DNA of 35,758 bases. Origin: Deltaproteobacteria bacterium. Lineage in GTDB: Bacteria > Desulfobacterota > Deferrimicrobia > J040. Below, one piece after another: positions 17,815 to 24,714 of the stretch. The notes beneath the pieces are model-generated. The model saw only the letters and a list, made by a program, of their open reading frames with translations. It ran no database searches and was not told the origin of the DNA. Each line of letters begins with the position of its first letter. Position 1 is the first letter of the stretch. Location: positions 2,047-37,804 of the forward strand of contig WVXK01000114.1 of assembly GCA_011773515.1 (NCBI GenBank). The letters run 5' to 3'. A program made the position numbers and the translations under genes.

Positions 17815-19827
17815 CTACTCCTCTCCGAATGTTATCAGGCATATGCCTCCTGCTGAAATCCGCTTTCCGGGGAGAGGATACTGCTTCAGCGCCACCCCCG
17901 ACCCCCGAAGACGATACTCCACGGGGAAGGGCTCCAACATCTCTATCACCTGCGCAACGGTCAGGCCCTCGAGGTCCGGCATGGTAACCCCCTCCTCCTC
18001 ATCGCCGGTATAGGAAACTTTCATGACGGGCAGCCTGGCTTTCTGCGGGACTCCTCCTTTTCCCGCGTCATCCATCTTTGCCTCGGCAACCCTTACGAAA
18101 TCCTCCTCCGGCTCATCCGGGGCAATCCCGGCATATATCGCCACCTTGGAGGCGATCCTGTTGAAAACGGGGGCGGCAACGAGCCCCCCGTATACCTCCT
18201 CCTTCGGCTCGTCGATCAAGACGAGAATCGCCACCGCGGGCTCGTCGGCAGGGAAAAAACCGAGGAATGACGCTATCCTCTCATCCGAATATCCACCCCT
18301 CTTGAAGTCCACCTTCTGCGACGTCCCCGTCTTTCCACCGACGCTGTAACCCTTCAAATCAGCGAGCGTTCCGGTTCCCTCTTCGGTAACAACATCTTTC
18401 AGAATGTCTCTCATGACCGCGGATGTGCGGCTGGATACTACCCGTCCTGCATAGAGCGGTTTCCCCCGGTACACAATTTGCCCGAATCTGTCCCGCACCT
18501 CCTTGACGATGTAGGGCTTCAGGGAGATACCGCCGTTTATGACGGAGGAGAAGGCCGTAATGACCTGAAGGGGGGTCGCGGCGACTCCCTGACCGAAAGA
18601 GGCCGTCGCGTAGCGAATCGGCCTGTTGAACACGGTCTTGCTCGGGAGGATACCCGACGACTCGCCATCCAGCTCTACGCCCGTTTTCGAACCGAAGGAG
18701 AATTTCAGAATATAATCGTAAAACCTCCCGGGTGAAAACTTTTCCGCGATCTTCACGGCACCGATGTTGCTCGAGAATTTTACCACCTCGGGAATCGTGA
18801 GCCACTCGCTGGGGTGGGTATCGTGGATACTGCGCCTCTGGACGCGGTAAACCCCGTTTTCGCAGTAAATCCTGTCGGTGATGCGGACCCTCCCCGAATC
18901 GAGCGCGCCTGAAAGGAGGAAGACCTTGAAGGTCGACCCGGGTTCGTATACGTCGGTTATGGCCCTGTTCTTCCTGGACCAGGGGCTGAATCTCGCCGGT
19001 TTATTCGGGTCGAATGCGGGGTACACTGCCATGGCATAGATCTCTCCCGTTCTTGGGGACATGGCGATCGCTATCCCGCTTTTCGCGTGAAACTTCTTGA
19101 CACCTTCCGCTATTTCCTTCTCGCATATGAACTGGATGTTCTTGTCCAGCGTAAGCTGAATGGTATGGCCGAAAACCTCATTATCGGGAATGACTTCGGG
19201 TATGATGAGCCGCCCTTTCGCATCCTTCTCGCAGAGAAGGCTCAACTTCTTCCCTCTCAGGTATTTGTCGAAGGTCTTCTCTATCCCCTCCAGCCCGACG
19301 GAGTCGATATCGCAGAAGCCGACCACGTTCGCCGCGAGCTCTTTTCCCGGATAGTACCTCTTCGGTTCCGCAATGATGTTGACGGCCCCAATCTTGCCAA
19401 AAATCTTGTACTCCCGTTTGAACTCATCGAGCTTGCCCAGTTCGTTCAGGAAGGTGTTCGCCGCATCCCTGTCGACCTGCCTCTTTACGTAGACAAAAGA
19501 CCTGTTGGATTTCATCTTCCCCAGGGTCTTTTCAACGGGCACCTTCAGCACCTTATGGGCAACCCCGGCAAAACCCTTTTTGTCCTGTATCGCCACCGGG
19601 GAGGCCCCGACGGAATAGGCGGTGACGGTTACGGCGAGCTTGCTTCCGTTCCGATCCAGAATCGGTCCCCGCGCGGGGGGGATAACAATCTTCTTTTCAT
19701 ACTGCGACTCGGAGCATTTCTTGATCTCCGCATCCCCGATGATTTGATAGTAGAAGGCTTTCGCAACGATGGCCGCGTAAAAACCGATGAAAACAATCAC
19801 GACTCCCTTGAGACGCCTTTTTACCAT
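17815..19827 (-). CDS. ftsI: Septal transpeptidase FtsI (PBP3) with PASTA domain
   Basis: FtsI crosslinks septal peptidoglycan. The protein is about 670 residues. A short cytoplasmic part and one membrane helix (residues 9-30) precede the dimerisation domain with PARGPILDRNG, then the transpeptidase domain with the three active-site motifs: STFK (near 298-301), SSN (near 352-354) and KTGTS (near 499-503). A C-terminal PASTA-like domain begins near VTMPDLEGLTVAQVIEML, about the last 60 residues. PASTA-bearing FtsI/SpoVD proteins are known from Firmicutes and from several deltaproteobacterial lineages. The ATG at 19827 shares one base with the ftsL stop, after GGAGAG. Confidence 0.97.
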   Translation of the reverse strand: MVKRRLKGVVIVFIGFYAAIVAKAFYYQIIGDAEIKKCSESQYEKKIVIPPARGPILDRNGSKLAVTVTAYSVGASPVAIQDKKGFAGVAHKVLKVPVEKTLGKMKSNRSFVYVKRQVDRDAANTFLNELGKLDEFKREYKIFGKIGAVNIIAEPKRYYPGKELAANVVGFCDIDSVGLEGIEKTFDKYLRGKKLSLLCEKDAKGRLIIPEVIPDNEVFGHTIQLTLDKNIQFICEKEIAEGVKKFHAKSGIAIAMSPRTGEIYAMAVYPAFDPNKPARFSPWSRKNRAITDVYEPGSTFKVFLLSGALDSGRVRITDRIYCENGVYRVQRRSIHDTHPSEWLTIPEVVKFSSNIGAVKIAEKFSPGRFYDYILKFSFGSKTGVELDGESSGILPSKTVFNRPIRYATASFGQGVAATPLQVITAFSSVINGGISLKPYIVKEVRDRFGQIVYRGKPLYAGRVVSSRTSAVMRDILKDVVTEEGTGTLADLKGYSVGGKTGTSQKVDFKRGGYSDERIASFLGFFPADEPAVAILVLIDEPKEEVYGGLVAAPVFNRIASKVAIYAGIAPDEPEEDFVRVAEAKMDDAGKGGVPQKARLPVMKVSYTGDEEEGVTMPDLEGLTVAQVIEMLEPFPVEYRLRGSGVALKQYPLPGKRISAGGICLITFGEE

Positions 19828-20165
19828 CAACGCTCTCCGTATACCTTCCCCGAATCGGGCTCCTTGAGCCCGAGTTTTTTCAGGGCAATCCTCTCTATTC
19901 TCCTTGGATTTCTCAGCGATTCGATCTGCGCCGACAGTTTGTTTCTCTTGTCGCTGAGCTTTTCAAGGATCATGATCGAATCGCTCACCCGGTACCTGTA
20001 ATTGGTCGTCACAGACCGGATGTTTGCATCGATGCCCATGAGGACGAGGAGAATCAGAACCATCCACAGCACGGGCCAGATACCCCGCCTCTTCCCGGCC
20101 TCCTCGTTTTTCCTCCTCCCCCGGGAGATGATTATCATCTTTTCTCCGATGAGAAACTCGTTCAT
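19827..20165 (-). CDS. ftsL: Cell division protein FtsL
   Basis: FtsL is a small bitopic protein that, with FtsQ and a FtsB-like partner, activates FtsW/FtsI. This protein is 112 residues: a basic cytoplasmic tail (GRRKNEEAGKRRG), one membrane helix (about 29-47, IWPVLWMVLILLVLMGI), then a short coiled-coil region with leucines and lysines, then RIERIALKKLGLKEPDSGKV, which resembles the usual FtsL end. The ATG at 20165 forms ATGA with the rsmH stop and follows GGAGGAGGAAGG. FtsL sequences diverge, so the call uses size, topology and position between rsmH and ftsI. The longer frame to 20324 is rsmH read in another frame. Confidence 0.93.
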   Translation of the reverse strand: MNEFLIGEKMIIISRGRRKNEEAGKRRGIWPVLWMVLILLVLMGIDANIRSVTTNYRYRVSDSIMILEKLSDKRNKLSAQIESLRNPRRIERIALKKLGLKEPDSGKVYGER

Positions 20166-21124
20166 CCTTCCTCCTCCCTCGCTGCCACCCGCATCTTTGC
20201 GCTCCTTGCCCTGGGATTTTGCGCTATCTCCCCGGGGGACGGTCTGAGTGGCTTGGGGGTCAGTATCTGAAAAACCCGCTGCTTCCCGCAGGCGCACTGC
20301 AAAATTCCCGGGGGACAGACACATTTTCCCGTGTATTTTTTGAAGTAGCTCTTCGCCAGCCTGTCTTCCAGGGAGTGGTAACTGATAACGGCGACCCTGC
20401 CCCCTGGATTCACGATTCGGGGAAGGTTGATGAGAAACTGCTCGAGATTCTCGAGCTCCCCGTTCACGTAGATCCTCAGGGCCTGAAACGTTCTGGTGGC
20501 CGCGTCGGTTTTTTCCTTTTTTCCCTTTACCCCCTTCGCTTCGGCTACGATGCTCCTTAGCTCCGCGGCCGTTCGTATCCTCTCCTGGCGCCTCTTCAAA
20601 ACGATCTTCGCCGCTATCCTCCTGGCCATCCGCTCCTCACCGTAGCGGGAGAGTATCTCCCTGATCTCCTCCTCGGGATAGCGGGTCAAGACTTCCTCGG
20701 CCGTAACGCCTCCTCCCTCGGGGTCGTATCTCATATCGAGGGAATCATCATCGCTGAAGGAAAACCCCCTCCCCGGCCGGGCAATGTGGTAGGAGGAGAA
20801 ACCGAGATCGAGCACGATGCCGTCAAACCCGCTGACGCCCATCTCCTGCATGACGGCAAGCGAGTTCCTGTAATTTTCTTTCCGCACGATAACGTTCTTT
20901 TTGGCCGCAAACTCCCTGGTTCCCTGCCGGACGAGCTCGCCGTCAAGGTCCAGGGACAGGAGCGTACCGTTACCACCGATCTTTGCGGCAATAGCGGCGG
21001 TATGACCTCCCCCGCCCAGGGTGCAGTCCAGATACCAACCGCCTCTTTCGGGTGAAAGGTAACGAACAACCTCATCAAGAAGCACCGGCCGGTGAACCAA
21101 TATCTCCCTCTTTTCATATGCCAA
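20162..21124 (-). CDS. rsmH: 16S rRNA m4C1402 methyltransferase
   Basis: RsmH (MraW) methylates N4 of C1402 in 16S rRNA with S-adenosylmethionine. Signatures are VHRPVLLDEVVRYL at the N-terminus, LDCTLGGGGHT (SAM motif), GFDGIVLDLGFSSYH, RTFQALRIYVNGELENL and VISYHSLEDRLAKSYFK. Length is 320 residues. The start is not certain: TTG at 21124 overlaps the mraZ end by 11 bases and lies rather far from GGAGGAG; TTG at 21100 has GAGGGAG just ahead but leaves only one residue before VHRPVLL. No in-frame ATG is available, so a TTG is likely either way. Confidence 0.97.
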   Translation of the reverse strand: MAYEKREILVHRPVLLDEVVRYLSPERGGWYLDCTLGGGGHTAAIAAKIGGNGTLLSLDLDGELVRQGTREFAAKKNVIVRKENYRNSLAVMQEMGVSGFDGIVLDLGFSSYHIARPGRGFSFSDDDSLDMRYDPEGGGVTAEEVLTRYPEEEIREILSRYGEERMARRIAAKIVLKRRQERIRTAAELRSIVAEAKGVKGKKEKTDAATRTFQALRIYVNGELENLEQFLINLPRIVNPGGRVAVISYHSLEDRLAKSYFKKYTGKCVCPPGILQCACGKQRVFQILTPKPLRPSPGEIAQNPRARSAKMRVAAREEEG

Positions 21125-21566
21125 CGATATTTTGAATCTCCTCCCGCGCCTTTTCGTCTTTCAACATCTCCACGGATTCCCTGAAGTTGTTGAAATAAGC
21201 GTCCTTGGACCAGATTTCAAACCTCTTCCCCACCCCCATGATGACCACATCTCTCTCGAATTGCGCATAGTCCCTGAGGGATTGCGGCACGAGGATCCGC
21301 CCCTGCTTGTCGATCGCCACCTCGGAAGCGCTTCCGAGAAAAAACCTAACGAAATTGGAGACATTTACATTCATCGACGGGGCCCGGGCAACCCTCTCCT
21401 CAATTCTCAACCACTCCGACTGGGGATAGACCAGGAGGCACCCGTCCAGATTCGTAATGACGACAAAATCCTCACCGTTTTTCTGAAGAATCTCCCTGAA
21501 CTTTGATGGGATGTTTACTCTCCCCTTGGGATCCACCGTGAATTCGAATCTCCCCCGAAAATGCAT
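21114..21566 (-). CDS. mraZ: Transcriptional regulator MraZ
   Basis: MraZ is a DNA-binding protein of the SpoVT-AbrB fold that forms a ring and represses the dcw promoter. The 150-residue protein has two repeats with the conserved DxxGR signature: DPKGRVNIPSKFR (about residues 12-24) and DKQGRILVPQSLRDYA (about 86-101). The start at 21566 follows AAGGGGA. It is the first gene of the dcw cluster and lies downstream of a good promoter and repeated boxes that may be its own operator. No anomaly is seen. Confidence 0.98.
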   Translation of the reverse strand: MHFRGRFEFTVDPKGRVNIPSKFREILQKNGEDFVVITNLDGCLLVYPQSEWLRIEERVARAPSMNVNVSNFVRFFLGSASEVAIDKQGRILVPQSLRDYAQFERDVVIMGVGKRFEIWSKDAYFNNFRESVEMLKDEKAREEIQNIVGI

Positions 21567-21583
21567 TAAAGTTCCCCTTTAAT
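21565..21583 (-). promoter_or_regulatory. Hairpin at the mraZ translation start
   Basis: On the minus strand ATTAAAG and CTTTAAT form a perfect 7-bp stem around the loop GGGAA. The 3' arm includes the first two bases of the mraZ ATG and the loop shows the ribosome-binding site. The stem is AU-rich and therefore weak. Confidence 0.4.
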
Positions 21584-21610
21584 ACACTTTATACCACATT
21601 TATACACTGC
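21571..21610 (-). promoter_or_regulatory. Candidate MraZ operator: four boxes with 10-bp spacing
   Basis: On the minus strand the boxes GTGTATA, GTGGTAT, GTGTATT and GGGGAAC begin at 21607, 21597, 21587 and 21577, exactly 10 bases apart, and the last three follow AAT or AAA. Known MraZ sites are direct repeats with the same 10-bp period (TGGGN in E. coli, AAAGTG-type in Mollicutes). The boxes cover the expected transcription start and the mraZ ribosome-binding site, a sensible place for repression. Confidence 0.6.
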
Positions 21611-21615
21611 AACTA

Positions 21616-21645
21616 TTTATAGTCGTCTCCGGGGGGGGGTGTCAA
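21616..21645 (-). promoter_or_regulatory. Sigma-70-type promoter of the dcw cluster
   Basis: TTGACA (21645-21640) and TATAAA (21621-21616) are separated by 18 bases on the minus strand. The -35 box is perfect and the -10 box has five matches out of six. Nine of the 18 spacer bases are a C run (21639-21631). A/T-rich sequence lies upstream of the -35 box. This is the only strong promoter that I see for mraZ through to the radical SAM gene. Confidence 0.75.
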
Positions 21646-21718
21646 GCAGAATTTCGGAAAACTTTACCGGGGGAAAGAGAAAGGTGATGGAGCGAAACGG
21701 AACGCATCGTATGAAATG

Positions 21719-22093
21719 CCTGAGAAGGGCATAAGCCGAGTTCTGTACATGAAAAATGCTCATGTCGGCGACCATTACTCTGGGACCGGAGTTGCCTGCC
21801 GGCCTCGTGCGATCTGACCCGAGAGCATCGGACGGGCCATCCTTTTCCCTCAAGAGGGAGCGCTCTCCTATTTGATCTTGCTCCAGATGGGGTTTGCCGT
21901 GCCATCCCGGTCACCCGGGATGCGGTGAGCTCTTACCTCACCTTTTCACCCTTACCGGCATCGTGCCGGCGGTCTGTTTTCTGTGGCACTTTCCTGAGGT
22001 CACCCCCACTGGGTGTTACCCAGCATCCTGCCCTGTGGAGCTCGGACTTTCCTCTGAAGGGTATTCCTTCAGCGGCCGCCTGCCCTTCTCAGG
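21719..22093 (-). ncRNA. rnpB: RNase P RNA, bacterial type A
   Basis: RNase P RNA is the catalytic part of the enzyme that trims the 5' ends of tRNAs. On the minus strand the conserved regions appear in the right order: GAGGAAAGTCCGAGCTCC near the 5' end, AGGGTGAAAAGGTG, AGAGCTCACCG, GCAAACCCCATCTGGAGCAAG, and ACAGAACTCGGCTTA near the 3' end. The P1 helix is a perfect 13-bp pairing of CCTGAGAAGGGCA (22093-22081) with TGCCCTTCTCAGG (21731-21719), which I used to set the ends; the mature ends may differ by a few bases. The 5' end overlaps the stop codon of the RNase HI-like gene. No clear terminator is seen between it and the mraZ promoter. Confidence 0.97.
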
Positions 22094-22499
22094 ACGTATC
22101 ATCTGCCCTGTCTATCGCCAGGTTTGCCAGTTGGTCCGCTTCCCGGTTGCGTTCCCGGTCTATGTGAACTATTGTAGCAGAATTAAAATTTTCCAACAAT
22201 TTCAAAGCCCTTCTGTATAGCGGATCGATGTTTGGGGAGCGAACTTTATATTCGCCCTGTAATTGCCTCACGAGCAGCTGTGAGTCGGAGAGGATCTCCA
22301 CGTCGCGAATGCCGATCTCGCATGAAAGCTCCAGGCCGTGGAGAAGCGCTGTGTATTCTGCATAATTGTTTGTTTGAATGCCGATGTACCTGCTTCCCGA
22401 GCCAACCTCCTCCCCCTTCACGTTCTTCACCACATATCCTGCCCCCGATTTTCCCGGATTTCCGCGGGAAGCACCGTCGATGTAGAGGAAGTACTTCAC
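22089..22499 (-). CDS. RNase HI-family protein
   Basis: RNase H-fold protein of 136 residues, likely to cut RNA in RNA-DNA hybrids. The catalytic acidic set is visible: Asp8 in YIDGASRGNPG, Glu48 in NNYAEYTALLHGLE, Asp72 in ILSDSQLLVRQL and Asp122 in READQLANLA. The compact form without the basic protrusion of E. coli RNase HI is typical of the YpdQ/plant-like group. The start is GTG at 22499, directly after an AGGCGG site and 6 bases past the stop of the zinc-ribbon gene. Its 3' end overlaps the rnpB P1 helix by 5 bases. I do not give it the symbol rnhA, since the housekeeping copy may be elsewhere. Confidence 0.93.
   Translation of the reverse strand: MKYFLYIDGASRGNPGKSGAGYVVKNVKGEEVGSGSRYIGIQTNNYAEYTALLHGLELSCEIGIRDVEILSDSQLLVRQLQGEYKVRSPNIDPLYRRALKLLENFNSATIVHIDRERNREADQLANLAIDRADDTS
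22171..22199 (-). promoter_or_regulatory. Possible intragenic promoter for rnpB
   Basis: TTGTTG (22199-22194) and TACAAT (22176-22171) are 17 bases apart on the minus strand, within the RNase HI-like gene, about 70 bases ahead of the mature rnpB 5' end. The spacer is A/T-rich. It would give a precursor with a leader that must be trimmed. Confidence 0.4.
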
Positions 22500-22505
22500 C
22501 CGCCT

Positions 22506-23237
22506 TCAGCCCTCGAAGGCCTCTACTTCCTTGTCATTCTCGTAATAGAGGATTCTGCTGCAATTCGGGCACTCGTAGAGCCTGTCCTCTTTCTGAATCA
22601 TGTTGTAGAGCTGGGGGGGGATGTTCATATTGCACCCGGTACAGATGTAATTCTTTGCCTGAACAACGGCGATACCGTTCCTCCTGTTAAAAACGAGTTC
22701 GAACCGTTTCGTCTTGTTGACGTCCAGCCTCTTTGCAATCAACTCTTTTTCCTTCTTGAGCTTGTCAATCTCGCCGTCGAAGGTTTTCATGTGCTTCTCG
22801 ATTGCCTCCATTTTCAGGTCGAACTCCTTCTTCAGGGCCTCGTACCGCTCCTTCGCCGCGCCGTGCTTTGCCTCGACCTCCTCGAACCTGACCATAAGCT
22901 CGAGCAGCTCCTCCTCTCTCTGCCGGTTGATCCGCTTCGTCATGTCTATTTCCTTGAGCATCGCGAAATATTCCCTGTTGGTTTTGATCGTCATAAGCCG
23001 TGCCTTACCCCGCTCGACCGTCTCTCTTTCATCCTCCAGCTGATACTCGATCTCTTTTTTCTGCTTCCTCAAATTATCGTATTCGGTCGAAACCTCCTGA
23101 AATTCCTCCCCCGCGGAAAGCATCTCCTGCTTCAGGTCGGCGATCCTTTCCGGAGTTGCGTTTTTCTCGTCCTCGAGGCCCTTTATCTTGAACATCACCT
23201 CCTGAAGCATCAACATTGTCTTGACATCTTCCAGCAA
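22506..23237 (-). CDS. Coiled-coil protein with C4 zinc ribbon
   Basis: The protein (243 residues) is of the DUF164/CdsZ-like family. The first 180 residues are rich in Glu, Lys and Leu and form a long coiled coil; the C-terminus has a zinc ribbon with CTGC and CPNC pairs (about 20 residues apart). Members such as the Helicobacter HP0958 protein bind RNA or act in flagellar regulation, but in most bacteria the function is unknown. The start is TTG at 23237 with GGAGGTG 6 bases ahead. It follows the Nif3-like gene by 57 bases and precedes the RNase HI-like gene by 6. Confidence 0.88.
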   Translation of the reverse strand: MLEDVKTMLMLQEVMFKIKGLEDEKNATPERIADLKQEMLSAGEEFQEVSTEYDNLRKQKKEIEYQLEDERETVERGKARLMTIKTNREYFAMLKEIDMTKRINRQREEELLELMVRFEEVEAKHGAAKERYEALKKEFDLKMEAIEKHMKTFDGEIDKLKKEKELIAKRLDVNKTKRFELVFNRRNGIAVVQAKNYICTGCNMNIPPQLYNMIQKEDRLYECPNCSRILYYENDKEVEAFEG

Positions 23238-23294
23238 TTCACACCTCCGTGTCCCTGTTTTGATATTTTGATAGCGTTAAAGACGTCTGGGTAT

Positions 23295-24419
23295 TCATCG
23301 GAAAACCCTCATGTATTCAGTCGGCTCATCGAAGGTGTCGACGGTGACTGAACCTCCGAAATCCTCCTCGATGACATCTTTGAACCTTTCCATGATGAAC
23401 TTCTCGGAATCGAAGTGCCCGATGTCCACAGCGATGATGGATGCGTGAGCAAGCCGGTGTGCCTGATGGTGCTTCAGGTCTCCCGTTACGAAGACGTCGA
23501 CATCGGTGCCGACCACGTTCTCCACAAACCCCCCGCCGCTTCCGGCAAGGACTCCCACCTTCCGTACCGTGGTGCCGAGGTCACCGGTGTGCCTGATCGT
23601 CGTCGGCCTGACCGAGTCCCTGACGTGGGTGAGAAACTCTTCCAGGGTCATCTCGCGGGAAAGTTCGCCCCTGATCCCGAGCCAGCCGTCAGGCAGCTCC
23701 GTGGCCAGGGGATATACATCAATTGCCGGCTCTTCGTAAGGGTGAGATTTCTTGACCGCATCGAGAACACCCGGCAGCACCCTGTCGTCTGCGACGAACT
23801 CGACCCGCTCCTCCGCAACGCTGTTTAGCTCTCCCACCTCCCCCAGGTACGGGCGGGCCTCCTGCTCAGGAAAAAATGTCCCCGTTCCGGCTGTCCTGAA
23901 CGAGCAGGACGTGTACTGGCCGATCTGTCCTGCTCCCGCAAGGAAAGCCTGCCCCAGCACCTTTCCCACGTCGGCCGGAGGCACGAAGACCACAACTTTA
24001 TGCTGCTTTACCCTCGTCGCCACCCCCAGGGGGGACTGGTTCACGAGGCCGATCCTCTCTGCAAGCTCCCTCGACACGCCCACGGGCGAGAGGTCGGCAT
24101 TGGTATGGGCGCAAATAAGGGAAATGCCATTTCGTAAGATCTTGACGAGTAAAAGGCCTTCCTCTGCCTCGTCGGTCACCCGCCTCACAGGCTCCAGAAA
24201 CAGCGGGTGGTGAGTGATGATGAGATCGTATTGGGATGAGATGGCCCGATCGATCAGGCGAGGCGTCACGTCAACGGAAACGAGTATCCTCTCTACCTTC
24301 TTTCCTTTTTCTCCTGCTAACAACCCTACATTATCCCAGGAAGCAGCCCGTCCAAAAGGAAATCTTTTGTCCAGGGCCATCAGTATATCTTTGACTGCGG
24401 GCCTTTTCGACTCGACCAC
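23295..24419 (-). CDS. Nif3-like dinuclear metal-centre protein (DUF34)
   Basis: This 374-residue protein is in the Nif3/YbgI/DUF34 family, which forms hexameric rings with a two-metal site. Metal-ligand segments are ITHHPLFL near residue 75, CAHTNAD near 105 and DIGHFDSEKF near the C-terminus. The middle part, about residues 135-235, is an inserted PII/CutA-like domain present in the longer bacterial form. It is sometimes annotated as GTP cyclohydrolase I type 2, but the function is unproven. The start is GTG at 24419 with GGAGG 9 bases ahead. The site lies just after the tRNA terminator; no promoter of its own is evident. Confidence 0.92.
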   Translation of the reverse strand: MVESKRPAVKDILMALDKRFPFGRAASWDNVGLLAGEKGKKVERILVSVDVTPRLIDRAISSQYDLIITHHPLFLEPVRRVTDEAEEGLLLVKILRNGISLICAHTNADLSPVGVSRELAERIGLVNQSPLGVATRVKQHKVVVFVPPADVGKVLGQAFLAGAGQIGQYTSCSFRTAGTGTFFPEQEARPYLGEVGELNSVAEERVEFVADDRVLPGVLDAVKKSHPYEEPAIDVYPLATELPDGWLGIRGELSREMTLEEFLTHVRDSVRPTTIRHTGDLGTTVRKVGVLAGSGGGFVENVVGTDVDVFVTGDLKHHQAHRLAHASIIAVDIGHFDSEKFIMERFKDVIEEDFGGSVTVDTFDEPTEYMRVFR

Positions 24420-24439
24420 CCTGAACTTCCTCCAGAAAC

Positions 24440-24463
24440 AAAAAATGCACCTATTCGGCGCAT
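24440..24463 (-). terminator. Rho-independent terminator after the tRNA gene
   Basis: On the minus strand ATGCGCC and GGTGCAT pair (one G-U) around the loop GAATA, followed by TTTTTTG. It lies about 50 bases after the tRNA and 20 bases ahead of the Nif3-like start, so it should end the tRNA transcript. Confidence 0.7.
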
Positions 24464-24513
24464 TGCAGATGCTTTTTCCGACTTTATTTTATTTCTCTCA
24501 ACCATAATGATCG

Positions 24514-24589
24514 TGGTGGGCCCACCTGGCCTCGAACCAGGGACCTACCGGTTATGAGCCGGTGGCTCTACCAACTGAGCTATGGGCCC
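24514..24589 (-). tRNA. tRNA with CAT anticodon (Met, or Ile2)
   Basis: The cloverleaf on the minus strand has a 7-bp acceptor stem GGGCCCA/TGGGCCC, the D arm GCTCAGTTGGTAGAGC, the anticodon stem ACCGG/CCGGT with loop CTCATAA, the T arm CCTGG TTCGAGG CCAGG, and an encoded CCA. The anticodon CAT fits elongator Met or the Ile tRNA whose wobble C is changed to lysidine. I cannot separate the two with certainty. It does not have initiator features (the first pair is not C:A mismatched). It is transcribed from its own promoter at 24611-24639. Confidence 0.95.
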
Positions 24590-24610
24590 AAATACGTGCC
24601 ATAAATTTAA

Positions 24611-24639
24611 ATTATCGAACCTTTGCTATTCATAGTCAA
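24611..24639 (-). promoter_or_regulatory. Sigma-70 promoter for the CAT-anticodon tRNA
   Basis: TTGACT (24639-24634) and GATAAT (24616-24611) are 17 bases apart on the minus strand. The -10 box lies 21 bases ahead of the tRNA 5' end. Each hexamer has five consensus matches. Confidence 0.75.
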
Positions 24640-24714
24640 TGTTTTTATCTTTTTCCCCCGGTGACCGTGAGTGCGATCGCCGGAAACAGCCGGCCAATCC
24701 GTGCGTGGCCCTGC

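Noticed and set aside
21617-22220. Small open frames on both strands in the mraZ-to-RNase HI gap
   Set aside because: They read through RNase P RNA and the mraZ promoter; no coding signal.
24640-24714. GCCGG/CCGGC hairpin after rpoD as a terminator
   Set aside because: A 5-bp stem and no T-run directly after it; too weak to call.
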